17,950 bases of DNA from Chitinophagales bacterium (GCA_023251415.1 JAHEYX010000019.1:1-17950), one strand, 5' to 3'. Counted from the first letter of the stretch, positions 8,813 through 17,938 are shown. The notes: generated by a model not told the origin, from the sequence alone. A program made the numbers and translations.

Positions 8813-10650
8813 ATATTCCTTTTGGATTGCGCATTCAAAGTTCAACCTTTAAATCTTTTGCTTATATTGATAATAATAAAATGGATGACGTATATTATGG
8901 TATTTATTTGAATAGTGTTGGTTCAATCATTCCCAAAGCAATTGCTATTACCAATAATGAAATACATGTTAATGCTTACAATGTACCGTTAAACTATTTA
9001 AGGGCTGGTGTTTATTTAAGAAGCGTTCAAAATGGTTATGCCTTAGGAACCAATAAAGTTTGGCCAAATGATGGTCCTGCTGTAACATCGCCACTAGCAC
9101 ATACAAACCTAAATTTAAAGTCATATCATATTGAAAGCTCAACCAATGGCGAAATAAATTGTAATGAAAGCCACCGTATGGGTATTGCTTTTTATATAGC
9201 AGGTAATTGCGATTTAAGTCAAATGATACACGGAGGATTTTTATACAACCAAATGGATGATGATCAACAAGGTTTGTATTTAAGTGGTGTTAATGCTACG
9301 ATTGGTGAACAAGGTAGTGTTCAAATTGTTGGAAATCCACTTACATTCGACTGGACCAACTTTAATAAATGGACAAACAATACTTTTGCCATTAATAGCT
9401 TTAATGGTAATCATGGGAATACATTTGCATACAATCTGGCCCAAGGCAATTATAGTATGATTTATTATCCAGGAAATCTTTCAGGGGGTATTTATATACC
9501 AACGCTAAATAAAAGTGCCGTTGGAGGATTTCCAATGACTCCAACTAGTGTGATTCCTCCTTCAACTGATATTGACAATTGCAATTTTATCATCCCTCAT
9601 TATAAAGCTCCGCACGATGAAGATGTTACTTATGTTACCGGCAAAGGCATTACTACAAATTATATCATGCCCGATGAAGCATATTGGAATGGATTGCGGG
9701 GATTATATGAATTCTATACGTATAATTTAGAACATTCGCCTGATGAAATGGGCGAGGGAGCCGACAGCTTGTTTTTGCAATTAATACAGAACAGGTATCA
9801 TGCAAATAACGAATATGTTACTGCCGGCTTAGCTGATTCAAGTATTACTTTACTGTTCGATTGGTATAAAGCAACGTATTCAAGTAATATTAGAAAATTT
9901 TACGAAGTTGATCAATTGTTAGTAAATGGAGATATTGAGGGTGCCTTTCAATTGAATGAATCTATAAACCCTTCAGAAGATGGACAGAATTATACCTTAG
10001 ATGATATAAGTGGGGTTACTAGTGGCGGAGGAAGTGGATCAACGAGTACTGAAGGTCAAAATGTCAATGGCCATGATCATTATGGTTTACAAAACAGTTT
10101 TTTACCAAGCCATAACCAACGCCTTTTTAATATCATTTATCTTACCCATTTATTAAGTAGCACTACTTCAACTCCTGAAGATTCAATTATTGAAGAAAAT
10201 TATCCACAGGAAAATATTACCGATCTGCAATGGATAGCTGTTCAATGTCCGGTATACGGTGGAAGAGCTGTATATCAAGCACGTGCACTTTTAGAAGAAT
10301 TAGGTATCGAATATGGCCCATTAGAACCTTGTGAGCCAGATAGTAGTTCGGAAGCACCACGTTTAGCCCACTTAACCAAACCGTTTACCACTGCAACTAC
10401 TTTAGTCGATAATTCACTCCGTTTATTTCCTAACCCAACTTCCGATCAATTTACTTTATATGGTAAAGATTTAGCGAACGGCAAGGTTCGCGTGTTGGAT
10501 TTAAGCGGAAAAGAACTAATTTGTCCTAAAATTTTGCAAAAGAACAACGATTTTATTATATTTGATGTGCAATGCCTACCTGCAGGTTTATTCACCCTAG
10601 AAGTAATAAGCAAATCCGGTAAGCATTATTTAAAACTGATTAAACTATGA
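8809..10650 (+). CDS. Giant surface protein, C-terminal part with T9SS sorting domain
   Basis: This frame completes the protein begun at 773. Residues 1 to about 240 continue the parallel beta-helix, with turns such as 'ITNNEI' and 'GIYLNS'. About 285-500 is largely alpha-helical, interrupted by a Gly/Ser/Thr linker at 404-418. It ends in a conserved-looking 'IAVQCPVYGGRAVYQARALL' stretch (476-495), of a kind I associate with other long T9SS beta-helix proteins. Residues 536-613 are a type A T9SS C-terminal domain: 'LRLFPNPTSDQF', 'VRVLDLSGKEL', 'LPAGLFTLEV' and a basic tail. This domain targets cargo through the outer membrane for release or anchoring. The ATG at 8809 is probably not the native start, because the frame is open upstream to 8740 with matching sequence and there is no signal peptide. 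If translated alone, it would stay in the cytoplasm. Confidence 0.85.
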   Translation: MNIPFGLRIQSSTFKSFAYIDNNKMDDVYYGIYLNSVGSIIPKAIAITNNEIHVNAYNVPLNYLRAGVYLRSVQNGYALGTNKVWPNDGPAVTSPLAHTNLNLKSYHIESSTNGEINCNESHRMGIAFYIAGNCDLSQMIHGGFLYNQMDDDQQGLYLSGVNATIGEQGSVQIVGNPLTFDWTNFNKWTNNTFAINSFNGNHGNTFAYNLAQGNYSMIYYPGNLSGGIYIPTLNKSAVGGFPMTPTSVIPPSTDIDNCNFIIPHYKAPHDEDVTYVTGKGITTNYIMPDEAYWNGLRGLYEFYTYNLEHSPDEMGEGADSLFLQLIQNRYHANNEYVTAGLADSSITLLFDWYKATYSSNIRKFYEVDQLLVNGDIEGAFQLNESINPSEDGQNYTLDDISGVTSGGGSGSTSTEGQNVNGHDHYGLQNSFLPSHNQRLFNIIYLTHLLSSTTSTPEDSIIEENYPQENITDLQWIAVQCPVYGGRAVYQARALLEELGIEYGPLEPCEPDSSSEAPRLAHLTKPFTTATTLVDNSLRLFPNPTSDQFTLYGKDLANGKVRVLDLSGKELICPKILQKNNDFIIFDVQCLPAGLFTLEVISKSGKHYLKLIKL

Positions 10651-12107
10651 GAAAGTATTTTTTTATTTTTATTTTATTTTTGAGTTATGCCCAAGTGTTT
10701 TCCCAGCCGGTTTATAGTGATAAATATTGGAAGATAGGTAAACGTGTAGCTATTGATTTTAGGAATGGAAATGGAGTAGCCGTTTCAAATGATAATTGTG
10801 GGCAACCTCTGTATTTATCAAATACATTTGTTGGAGATAGAAATTCGAAAGTGCTAGCCTACAGTGAAGGACTTTATGTACTTAATAACAAAGATAGCTT
10901 AATGTTAAATGGTGTAATCAACAATGGAACCATTTCAAACACCTACTCACCTCAAGGATATAACCCCTGTTTTAAAGGTGCCGTTATGATACCCAATCCG
11001 GGTGATAGTAATCAAATTTACATGTTTTATTGCAATTTGGAATGGACTATCGATGGGGGATATTTTCCGGAAAAACTTTATTATTTGACTATAGATAAAA
11101 ATGGGGATGGAGGTAGAGGAAGTGTTATCATGAAGGATTCGGCAATTATTAAAAATGATACACTTACTGTCGGAGACGTTTTTGCATTGAAGCATGGAAA
11201 TGGAAAAGATTGGTGGATTATTTGTCGGAAATATAAAACAAATGCGTATTATATTACTTTAGTGGATTCAACGGGAGTACATGCACCTAAAAAACAAAAT
11301 ATTGGGACACCCTTTACACATTTGTACGCAAATAATGGTCAAGGCAATGTTAGCATCCATGACAATAAGTTGGCATTTATAAATTATGATGGAGTTCAAT
11401 TTTCACAAATTGATTTAGTGGATTTTGACAGGTGTACCGGTACACTTTATAATTCTGTTACTATAAAGTTTACCTATTCAATTGATTCATTAAACATCCC
11501 TGCTTTATGTTTTTCACCCAGTGGTCGCTTCTTGTATGGAGGTAATGTTAATGATATTTATCAATTAGATTTATTAGCATCTAACATAAAATCAAGCATT
11601 CAAATAATTGGTCACAATACTGGCAATTATATGTTTGGCATGATTAATAATGGGCCGGATGGGAAAATATATGTAACACCATGGGGTTCAGGGGACCATG
11701 TGCATGTTATCAATAATCCGGATAGTTTAGGCACAAAATGCAATTTTCAATTTAATGCCTTGTATTATCCCTGTTGTAATTACCCAAGTGGTGGAGCTCC
11801 AAACGTTGCTCATTTTAATTTAGGCCCTGTAGCTCCTTGTGGTGATAATGGTGTAGCTAATATTGAAACAAATAACAAGTTGCAACTTGCTCCAAACCCT
11901 GCATCCAACTATACCCAACTATCCTGTGAAGAAGGCATCAAATCCATTCAGTTGTTTAACAGCAATGGCACCTTGCTAAAATCATATTTATTACACAGCG
12001 AAAATACCTACACCCTTAACTTACAACAATATACCTCGGGTCTGTATATAATTAAAGCACAAAGCACCCAATGGCATGTATATTATCAGAAATTGGTAGT
12101 GGAGTAA
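10647..12107 (+). CDS. Secreted T9SS cargo protein, probable beta-propeller
   Basis: The 486-residue product has a signal peptide (1-19, basic MRK then a hydrophobic run, predicted cut VFS|Q). The middle holds repeated beta-strand segments such as 'PALCFSPSGRFLYGG' (285-299), 'IYQLDL' (304-309) and 'NNGPDGKIYVTPWG' (334-347). This resembles the WD40/YVTN-type propellers common among Bacteroidota secreted proteins; the blade count cannot be fixed by eye. Residues 411-486 are a type A T9SS sorting domain: 'LQLAPNPASNYTQL', 'IQLFNSNGTLLKSY', 'YTSGLYIIKA'. No catalytic motif is seen. Its ATG overlaps the stop of the giant gene (ATGA, 10647-10650), so the two are probably co-transcribed and translationally coupled, suggesting both act at the cell surface. 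Function beyond secretion is unknown. Confidence 0.85.
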   Translation: MRKYFFIFILFLSYAQVFSQPVYSDKYWKIGKRVAIDFRNGNGVAVSNDNCGQPLYLSNTFVGDRNSKVLAYSEGLYVLNNKDSLMLNGVINNGTISNTYSPQGYNPCFKGAVMIPNPGDSNQIYMFYCNLEWTIDGGYFPEKLYYLTIDKNGDGGRGSVIMKDSAIIKNDTLTVGDVFALKHGNGKDWWIICRKYKTNAYYITLVDSTGVHAPKKQNIGTPFTHLYANNGQGNVSIHDNKLAFINYDGVQFSQIDLVDFDRCTGTLYNSVTIKFTYSIDSLNIPALCFSPSGRFLYGGNVNDIYQLDLLASNIKSSIQIIGHNTGNYMFGMINNGPDGKIYVTPWGSGDHVHVINNPDSLGTKCNFQFNALYYPCCNYPSGGAPNVAHFNLGPVAPCGDNGVANIETNNKLQLAPNPASNYTQLSCEEGIKSIQLFNSNGTLLKSYLLHSENTYTLNLQQYTSGLYIIKAQSTQWHVYYQKLVVE

Positions 12108-12537
12108 AGAGGAGTAATAAGCGCAGGCCGCTAGGCCGAAGTCCGCCTTGGAGGAATACATAAAGTTATTTGTAAACGAGTAGAAAGTTAGGGCGGATGG
12201 AGACGGATAGGTCGAAGCCCGCCTTGGAGGTATGAGGCTCTTAGCATAAATGTGATAAGGCAGTTTTGATGAATTAGCAATTGATGCTGATACCACCCAA
12301 AAAACAGACTAAGGAGTAAACATTATTTATTGTAAAAATTGGCCTAAATAACCTATGTAGCTGTTTAGCTAAAAACTGTTCTTCATCGTTGTATGTAATT
12401 TGCTTGCTTTTTTCTGATATTAATCGGCCGTTTTAATTAGAACAAACCTTTCCCCTTCGATGTGCAAATTTTCCTTTTCCTTGTTTAGTTAGTTAAAGTT
12501 TCGTTTAAAGGTGCTTGCTTTGCATAAAATTTAGCAT
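12108..12537. other. 430-bp non-coding gap between surface genes and efflux operon
   Basis: No credible gene is present; frames on both strands are short or antisense to neighbours. The gap holds two copies of a GC-rich 23-bp repeat (listed separately) and a short 5-bp hairpin TAGCT-GTTT-AGCTA at 12358-12371 without a T-run. There is no recognisable rho-independent terminator for the upstream pair and no exact TAnnTTTG -7 element before the ATG at 12538. The efflux operon promoter should nevertheless lie here. Confidence 0.6.
12132..12230. repeat. Pair of 23-bp GC-rich direct repeats
   Basis: The sequence TAGG(C/T)CGAAG(T/C)CCGCCTTGGAGG occurs at 12132-12154 and 12208-12230, identical at 21 of 23 positions and 76 bases apart. 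Weaker similarity upstream of each copy (GAGTA..AAG..AGG.CG near 12112 and 12179) hints at a degenerate 76-bp tandem duplication. Next to copy 1 is a short inverted repeat GGCC-GCTA-GGCC (12126-12137). The GC content stands out from the AT-rich surroundings. This suggests a dispersed repeat family or the remnant of a small non-autonomous element. Confidence 0.75.
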
Positions 12538-13848
12538 ATGCTCAAGTCCTTTATTCTCTCACTCTTGTTGTTTTGCAGTTTTACTACTGCTTTTGCGCAG
12601 TTGCAATTCAACTCCCTGGCAGAAGTTATTCAGTATGCCGATCAACATGCTACGGTGGCGCGTGAAGCCGTTTTATACAAAAGCAGCGCTCAACAAGATG
12701 CGGCTTTACAAACTGCCACCTTGTTGCCTAAGCTGAGCGGTTTCTCTACTGCCGATTATTATCCGATAATCGCCTCGCAACTTATTCCGGCCAGCTTTTT
12801 TGGAAGTAAATCGGATGAATACAAGAAAGTGCAGTTTGGTTTGCCGTTTATCGTTACAGCCGGTTTGGAATTAAGTATGCCCATTATCAATTTCGAGAAA
12901 TGGGAAACTGTTGCTAAAACAAAAGCCCAAGTCAATCAAGTGCAATCCAATCAAAATGCAGTGCTCGAAAACATGCATTTGCAATTAACCCAGTTTTATT
13001 TTCAATACTTAGTTTATAAAAAATTGCAAGCCCTCAATCAACAAAATGAAGCGGATGCCCAACATGTATTGGAGGTAATGCAACTGCGCTTCAAACAAGA
13101 TTTGCTTAACCCGGCCGATTTAAATCGTTACATCAATATGCACATTGATATTCAAAATGCCGGTTTGCAATATGCTAAAGCCCAACAACAAGCCCAACTT
13201 AATTTGCAAAATATACTCAATCAAAGTGCTGCCCCTATTGTTATTTCCGATTCTATCAGCAATTTCACTTTTCCGGATTGGAAGGGTGATGCGAGTACTA
13301 TTAGTTACCGTCCGGCATTGGCCGAAATGAATTGGCGTTACGCTATGGCACAACATACCTTGGCTGAAAGTCGCAGAGCTGTTTTACCTAAATTAGCTTT
13401 GTACAGTAAATATGCCTACAACTGGCAAATGCGCTTCGATCCCAATACCCATGCCGGTTATGACGTTAACAGTATCGGTTTAAAACTGGATGTTCCGTTG
13501 TTTAATGGCACATTCAATGCGCATCAAATGCAAAAAAGCGCTATTCAATTGCAAATCGCCGGTTTAGAAAAAGAACGCATCAGCAACCAATTATTGCAAC
13601 AACAACACGAATGGGAAAACAGTTACCGTATCGCCCGTTTGCAAAATAGTTCATTGCAACAAAAGCTGAGTAATTGCAATGAAAACTTACGCATCGCTTT
13701 ATTGCAAGTGAAAGAAGGGGTTATGGAAGTGGAAGAATTTAACACCGTCTATCGCGATTATTTAAAAACCCAAATGGATTACTACCAGAACTTAACCGAT
13801 GGAATCCTTTTTTATACCTTATTACAACAAACTACTCAAACTCACTAA
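12538..13848 (+). CDS. TolC-family outer-membrane efflux protein
   Basis: This is the outer-membrane channel of the export pump encoded by this operon. At 436 residues its length is normal for the family. Residues 1-20 form a signal peptide (hydrophobic core, cut FA|Q). Two TolC-type repeats follow, about 26-230 and 258-430. Each has long amphipathic helices rich in Gln, Ala and Leu (for example 121-228 and 327-418), with short beta-strand segments for the barrel near 107-118 and 286-323 ('IGLKLDVPLFNG'). The second repeat contains 'SRRAVLPKLALYS', equivalent to the A..P.l...a pattern of the family. No Shine-Dalgarno is visible; the ATG chosen gives a complete signal peptide. The adaptor gene starts three bases after its stop. 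The substrate cannot be told from this protein. Confidence 0.9.
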   Translation: MLKSFILSLLLFCSFTTAFAQLQFNSLAEVIQYADQHATVAREAVLYKSSAQQDAALQTATLLPKLSGFSTADYYPIIASQLIPASFFGSKSDEYKKVQFGLPFIVTAGLELSMPIINFEKWETVAKTKAQVNQVQSNQNAVLENMHLQLTQFYFQYLVYKKLQALNQQNEADAQHVLEVMQLRFKQDLLNPADLNRYINMHIDIQNAGLQYAKAQQQAQLNLQNILNQSAAPIVISDSISNFTFPDWKGDASTISYRPALAEMNWRYAMAQHTLAESRRAVLPKLALYSKYAYNWQMRFDPNTHAGYDVNSIGLKLDVPLFNGTFNAHQMQKSAIQLQIAGLEKERISNQLLQQQHEWENSYRIARLQNSSLQQKLSNCNENLRIALLQVKEGVMEVEEFNTVYRDYLKTQMDYYQNLTDGILFYTLLQQTTQTH

Positions 13849-13850
13849 AT

Positions 13851-14957
13851 ATGCTTCGAATGAAAATACCTTTAATGGCAGCACTAACAGCATTAGTGCT
13901 CGTACAAACGGCTTGCAAACCTAAACAACAAGAGTTAAAAGCCCAACAACGCAATTTAACTGAAGCGGTGTATGCTTCGGGTATGTTAATTACCGATCAA
14001 GACTACAAGCTATTGGCAACTACCGATGGGTATTTGTTGAAAGAGTTGGTTAAAGAAGGTGATGCGGTTAAAAGCGGTCAGGTCTTGTTTCAACTCAGCA
14101 GCAGTAACCGACATACACTTGAAGAATCGGCTCGAATGATTGTGCAAAAAACGATGCCATTAACCGATGCCGATGCGCCGGTATTGCGCGAATTGGGTAA
14201 TCGTATCGAATTGGCGCGTGCTAAAGTAACTAATGATAGTTTGCAATGCGATCGCTATCAACGCTTGTATGCGGCAAAAGCGATTTCAAAAAGTGCTTTT
14301 GAAAAATATGCTTTGCAATTGGAAAGCAGCAGAAGAGAATTCAATAGTTTGAAACAACAATACTTAAATGCCACTTACAATGCGGCTTTGCAAAAGCAAC
14401 AAGCCAATAATCAATTGAATCAGGCAGCCAATGAAATTCACAATGCAGGTATTCAATCGTTAACGGATGGTATTGTGTATGAAATTTACAAACACGAAGG
14501 CGATTTGGTGATGCCAAATCAAGCCGTAGCATTAATAGGCGCCGGTAAAGTAATAGCACGTTTAGCTGTGGATGAATCGGATTTGTACAAGATTCAAATG
14601 AATCAAAAAGTAGTCATTACCATTGATGCATTTCCGGATAAAATATGGCATGCTAAAATCAGTAAAATATATCCGGTATTGGATCGTGTAGAACAATCGG
14701 TGCGCGTAGATGTTACTTTCGATGAGGCTTTGCCCGCTAATATTTACGGTTTAAATGTAGAAGCCAATATTATCATCGTCGAAAACAAATCGGTACTCAC
14801 TTTGCCGAAAAGTGCTATTGCCAAAGGAGATACGGTTTGGGTTAAATCGGATAAAGGCATCGAAAAAGTTAAAATTACAAGAGGCATTGAAGACAAAGAA
14901 TTTGTAGAAATCAGTAGCGGAATTACTGCAGCTACTACAATCGTTTTACCGAAATGA
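13851..14957 (+). CDS. HlyD/MacA-like periplasmic adaptor, probable lipoprotein
   Basis: This is the membrane-fusion protein that links the inner-membrane ABC transporter to the TolC-like channel. Its 368 residues show the family order: an N-terminal half lipoyl motif (about 55-82, 'LVKEGDAVKSGQVLF'), a coiled-coil hairpin (about 88-197), the second half lipoyl (about 200-232, 'LTDGIVYEIYKHEGD'), a beta-barrel (about 233-310) and a membrane-proximal domain (313-368). The N-terminus has a hydrophobic run ending 'VQTAC' with Cys22, which looks like a lipidation site, although Gln at -3 is unusual. After Cys22 comes KPKQQ rather than the acidic surface-export signal seen in some Bacteroidota lipoproteins, so inner-membrane retention is likely. 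A second ATG at 13860 (Met4) would give an equally good signal peptide. Its stop overlaps the permease start by 4 bp. Confidence 0.9.
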   Translation: MLRMKIPLMAALTALVLVQTACKPKQQELKAQQRNLTEAVYASGMLITDQDYKLLATTDGYLLKELVKEGDAVKSGQVLFQLSSSNRHTLEESARMIVQKTMPLTDADAPVLRELGNRIELARAKVTNDSLQCDRYQRLYAAKAISKSAFEKYALQLESSRREFNSLKQQYLNATYNAALQKQQANNQLNQAANEIHNAGIQSLTDGIVYEIYKHEGDLVMPNQAVALIGAGKVIARLAVDESDLYKIQMNQKVVITIDAFPDKIWHAKISKIYPVLDRVEQSVRVDVTFDEALPANIYGLNVEANIIIVENKSVLTLPKSAIAKGDTVWVKSDKGIEKVKITRGIEDKEFVEISSGITAATTIVLPK

Positions 14958-16213
14958 ATACCAAATTAATAGCAGAAATTGCCTTAACGCATCTGTTTAC
15001 CAAAAAGAAACAAACCATCATAGCTATGCTGGGGGTAACTTTTGGTATCAGCATGTTTATTGTGATGATCAGTTTCATGACGGGTGTGAATCAGTTTATG
15101 GAAGATATGGCCATGGACAATACCCCGCATATTCACATCTACAATCCCATACAATTAAACGGACATGCCATTGTGGAGCCGGCATCAACGGAAACAAAGA
15201 ACTGGGTGGTTTTGCAACACCAACGTCCGAAAAATGTATTGCCTAAAATAAAAAACGGAATGCAAGTAGCTGCCGAAATTGCTGCTATGCCCGGTGTTAA
15301 AGGCGTTGTGCCTTCGGTTACCACGCAAGTGTTTTTTAATAATGGTCCGGTACAAATACCGGGTACAATTTCAGGAGTAGATGTGCGTAAACAAGATGAA
15401 TTGTATTTAACTTCCGGTAAAATGGAAGAAGGCAATTGGGACGATTTATTAAAAGGAACCGATGTAATTGTGATGGGACATGGTTTAGCGGTAAAAGCTT
15501 CGGTTAAAGTAGGTGATCGCATTAGTTTAACTACTCCTCAAGGAGCCAATCATTTGGTGAAAGTAGTGGGCATCTTTTCTTATGGTATTTCGATGTTAGA
15601 TGATTCTAAAAGTTATGCCTCATTGGCTACGGTACAAAAATTAGTGGCACGTGATCCATCGTATGTAACCGATTTAAACGTGAAGATGAATGTGATGGAT
15701 GAAGCAGCCGCCTTTAAAACAACATTAAGAAAAGTATATCCCAATTTATACATGGAAGATTGGCAAGAAGCCAATGCCTCTTTATTAGCCGGTGAATCGA
15801 TTCGTAACATCATGACTTTTGTTATTTCTTTTACCTTATTAATTGTTGCAGGTTTTGGAATTTACAATATCATGAACATGAACATCATCAGCAAAATGAA
15901 GGACATCGCCATTTTAAAAGCAACCGGTTTTGAAAGTCCGCAAATTGTATCGGTGTTTTTATTGGAATCTTTAATCATTGGTATTTTAGGAGCAGGATTG
16001 GGTTTGTTGATTGGATTTGGAATAAGCTATTTGCTTTCGATTACACCATTTCCGGCCGGACAATTTGTGCGCATCAATACTTTTCCGGTTAATTTTTTAG
16101 TAAAACATTATTTAATGGGGGTTAGTTTTGGATTTGTAACAACTTTGATTGCAGGCTATATGCCGGCTTTAAAAGCAGCTAAAATCGACCCGGTAAAAAT
16201 CATCAGAGGTTAA
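14954..16213 (+). CDS. ABC transporter permease, FtsX/MacB-LolC type
   Basis: This is the inner-membrane subunit of the pump, 419 residues with the four-helix layout of the MacB/LolCE/FtsX superfamily. Helix 1 lies at about 21-43. A large periplasmic domain (MacB_PCD type, about 45-283) contains 'MPGVKGVVPSV' and 'KVGDRISLT'. Helices 2 (284-308), 3 (331-362) and 4 (383-404) form the FtsX domain, with the typical cytoplasmic 'KMKDIAILKATGFE' coupling segment after helix 2 and the usual 'LKAAKIDPVKIIRG' ending. Unlike MacB itself, it has no fused ATPase domain; that is supplied by the next gene. The start overlaps the adaptor stop (ATGA at 14954-14957). Proteins of this kind use ATP-driven shape change to push periplasmic or membrane substrates through a TolC channel rather than pumping across the inner membrane. 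Confidence 0.9.
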   Translation: MNTKLIAEIALTHLFTKKKQTIIAMLGVTFGISMFIVMISFMTGVNQFMEDMAMDNTPHIHIYNPIQLNGHAIVEPASTETKNWVVLQHQRPKNVLPKIKNGMQVAAEIAAMPGVKGVVPSVTTQVFFNNGPVQIPGTISGVDVRKQDELYLTSGKMEEGNWDDLLKGTDVIVMGHGLAVKASVKVGDRISLTTPQGANHLVKVVGIFSYGISMLDDSKSYASLATVQKLVARDPSYVTDLNVKMNVMDEAAAFKTTLRKVYPNLYMEDWQEANASLLAGESIRNIMTFVISFTLLIVAGFGIYNIMNMNIISKMKDIAILKATGFESPQIVSVFLLESLIIGILGAGLGLLIGFGISYLLSITPFPAGQFVRINTFPVNFLVKHYLMGVSFGFVTTLIAGYMPALKAAKIDPVKIIRG

Positions 16214-16216
16214 CTT

Positions 16217-16894
16217 ATGGAATCAATATTACAAGCAAAAGCCATTGTAAAGTCATTTCCCGAAAATCCTGATTTGCAAATTTTAAAGGGCGTAAGCTTT
16301 ACTGTAGAGCAAGGTGAATTTTTATCAATAGTGGGTAAATCCGGTTGCGGTAAATCGACTTTGCTCTATATACTTTCTACTATGGACACCGATTATAAGG
16401 GCGATATGTACATGATGGGACAACACTTAAATGGTTGGTCGCAAAATCAATTGGCTAAGTTTAGAAATGAACACTTAGGTTTCGTATTTCAATTTCATTA
16501 TTTATTACCTGAATTTTCGGCATTGAAAAATGTGATGTTACCGGCTTTGAAATTGAATAAATACAGTTCGTCGGAAGTGAAAGAACGTGCTATGGCTAAA
16601 TTAGAGTTGGTTGGTATGCAAGATTATGCCGATAAATTATCTTCTAAATTATCGGGCGGTCAACAACAACGTGTAGCTATTGCACGAGCATTAATTAATG
16701 ATCCGGCCATTATTATGTGTGATGAACCTACGGGCAATTTGGATAAAAACAATTCGATGAACGTATTCGAGATTTTTAAAAAACTGTGTAGCGATAATCG
16801 ACAAACCATCATTACGGTTACACACGATCCGGATTTCGCTGCCAAAAGTGATCGCATCATTGAAATGAGTGATGGATTGATTATTAAGCAATAA
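16217..16894 (+). CDS. ABC transporter ATP-binding protein, LolD/MacB type
   Basis: This is the ATPase subunit partnering the permease just upstream (3 bases between them). The 225-residue length is typical of LolD/FtsE-like ATPases. All catalytic motifs are intact: Walker A GKSGCGKST (40-48), Q-loop Gln92 in 'FVFQFHYLLPE', signature LSGGQQQR (145-152), Walker B 'IIMCDEPTGNLD' with Asp169 and catalytic Glu170, and switch His203 in 'TVTHD'. The 'FQ.H.LLPEF.ALKNVMLP' pattern and 'PTGNLD' place it in the MacB/LolD family. A lipoprotein-sorting role is possible in principle, but the TolC and HlyD partners in the same operon argue for tripartite export. Confidence 0.95.
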   Translation: MESILQAKAIVKSFPENPDLQILKGVSFTVEQGEFLSIVGKSGCGKSTLLYILSTMDTDYKGDMYMMGQHLNGWSQNQLAKFRNEHLGFVFQFHYLLPEFSALKNVMLPALKLNKYSSSEVKERAMAKLELVGMQDYADKLSSKLSGGQQQRVAIARALINDPAIIMCDEPTGNLDKNNSMNVFEIFKKLCSDNRQTIITVTHDPDFAAKSDRIIEMSDGLIIKQ

Positions 16895-16918
16895 CATTTT
16901 TCTTAGTACTATTGTAAA

Positions 16919-17938
16919 ATGAATCTTAAGTATTTACCCTACAGTTTGATTTTGCTGTTTACCTGTTTGATCGGGGTAGTGCGTTATTACTTAATTCCAC
17001 AATGGAGCATACCGGTTCACGTTTGCATTTCTATTTTTCAGTTTGGGATATTTGTGGCTTTCTGGAATTTTGTGGCTTACCTCACTAAACGTTTACACGA
17101 ACGATATCCCTTAACTGCCAATCCAATCAAACGTATTTTGATTCAAAGCGGCATTACTTTATTGGTTGCATCGCCCGTATTAATTGCACTGTTTACAGTA
17201 GCTTCCTTCCGCATGCCCTATAAACCATCTAATGAATTGAAGGTATTAATGACCACTTTATTCATTTTGTTTATCACCTTGTTTAATTTTTTGCAATACT
17301 TTTTATTCACGTTTAACCAATGGCAACATTCAATACAAAGTAATACCGAGTTGCAATTAAAAACGCTGGCACTCGAAAAAGAGAAAGCCAATTTGCAATA
17401 CCATCAATTAAAAAATCAAGTTAATCCGCATTTTCTGTTCAATACGTTATCATCGTTAGATGGTTTAATACAAGTCAATCCGGAGCTCGCTTCAACCTAT
17501 CTACGGCATTTGGCAAAAGTGTATCGTTATGTTTTGGAGCACAAAGAAAATGAAGTAGTCAGTATTGCAACCGAATTGGATTTCTTAAAACACCACCTTT
17601 CTATTTTGCAAATGCGTTATGATAATGCATTGCAAGTTGAGCTGAGTATAGCACCACAAGCCGCAGATAAAGGAATCGTAAATGCCGTATTGCAAATGCT
17701 GATTGATAATGCCATTAAACACAATGTTGTGGCAGCAGCAACACCACTTCAAATTCGTATTGAAATAACAGAAACAACAATTGCTATTCGTAACAACAAG
17801 CAATTGCGCACGCAAGCAGAAAGCAGTACACGTCAAGGCTTGAAACAATTGCAGCAGTTGTATGCTTTCTTAAGTACCACGCCGGTTGTTGCCGTTGATG
17901 ATGCAAATTTCTTTACTGTTGAATTGCCTACGTTATGA
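16919..17938 (+). CDS. LytS-type sensor histidine kinase
   Basis: This membrane sensor kinase (339 residues) starts 24 bases after the ATPase gene and is the input half of a two-component system. Four membrane helices lie at about 7-25, 33-55, 75-97 and 108-131, followed by a short coiled coil (about 140-165). The His_kinase domain carries 'NQVNPHFLFNTLSSL' with phospho-acceptor His171. The ATPase domain has an N-box 'LQMLIDNAIKHN' (258-269). The glycine-rich lid is reduced: where relatives have a 'STGIGLxN' type sequence, this one reads 'STRQGLKQL' (303-311). There is no large periplasmic sensor domain, so it may sense within the membrane or through the transporter. Its stop overlaps the ATG of the next gene (ATGA, 17935-17938), giving tight coupling to the probable response regulator. 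The signal is unknown. Confidence 0.85.
   Translation: MNLKYLPYSLILLFTCLIGVVRYYLIPQWSIPVHVCISIFQFGIFVAFWNFVAYLTKRLHERYPLTANPIKRILIQSGITLLVASPVLIALFTVASFRMPYKPSNELKVLMTTLFILFITLFNFLQYFLFTFNQWQHSIQSNTELQLKTLALEKEKANLQYHQLKNQVNPHFLFNTLSSLDGLIQVNPELASTYLRHLAKVYRYVLEHKENEVVSIATELDFLKHHLSILQMRYDNALQVELSIAPQAADKGIVNAVLQMLIDNAIKHNVVAAATPLQIRIEITETTIAIRNNKQLRTQAESSTRQGLKQLQQLYAFLSTTPVVAVDDANFFTVELPTL

Noticed and set aside
773..10650. CRISPR array or long DNA repeat array inside the giant gene
   Set aside because: The Asn/Ser/Thr-rich coding sequence looks repetitive at a glance, but I found no regularly spaced identical repeats at DNA level.
12021..12296. 91-codon frame on the minus strand across the gap after 12107
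   Set aside because: It overlaps the T9SS domain of the cargo gene antisense and runs through the GC-rich repeats. Its composition shows no domain, and no start context is seen. Most likely chance.
12358..12371. TAGCT-GTTT-AGCTA hairpin as a terminator for the cargo gene
   Set aside because: The stem is only 5 bp, lies 250 bases past the stop codon and has no T-run.
12515..12736. 73-codon + strand frame overlapping the TolC-like gene start
   Set aside because: It is out of frame with the signal-peptide-bearing 12538 frame and covers the same bases. The TolC-like reading is clearly the real one.
15139..15522. 127-codon minus-strand frame inside the permease gene
   Set aside because: It is entirely antisense to a well-supported permease and shows no recognisable protein features. 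It is a codon-usage shadow.
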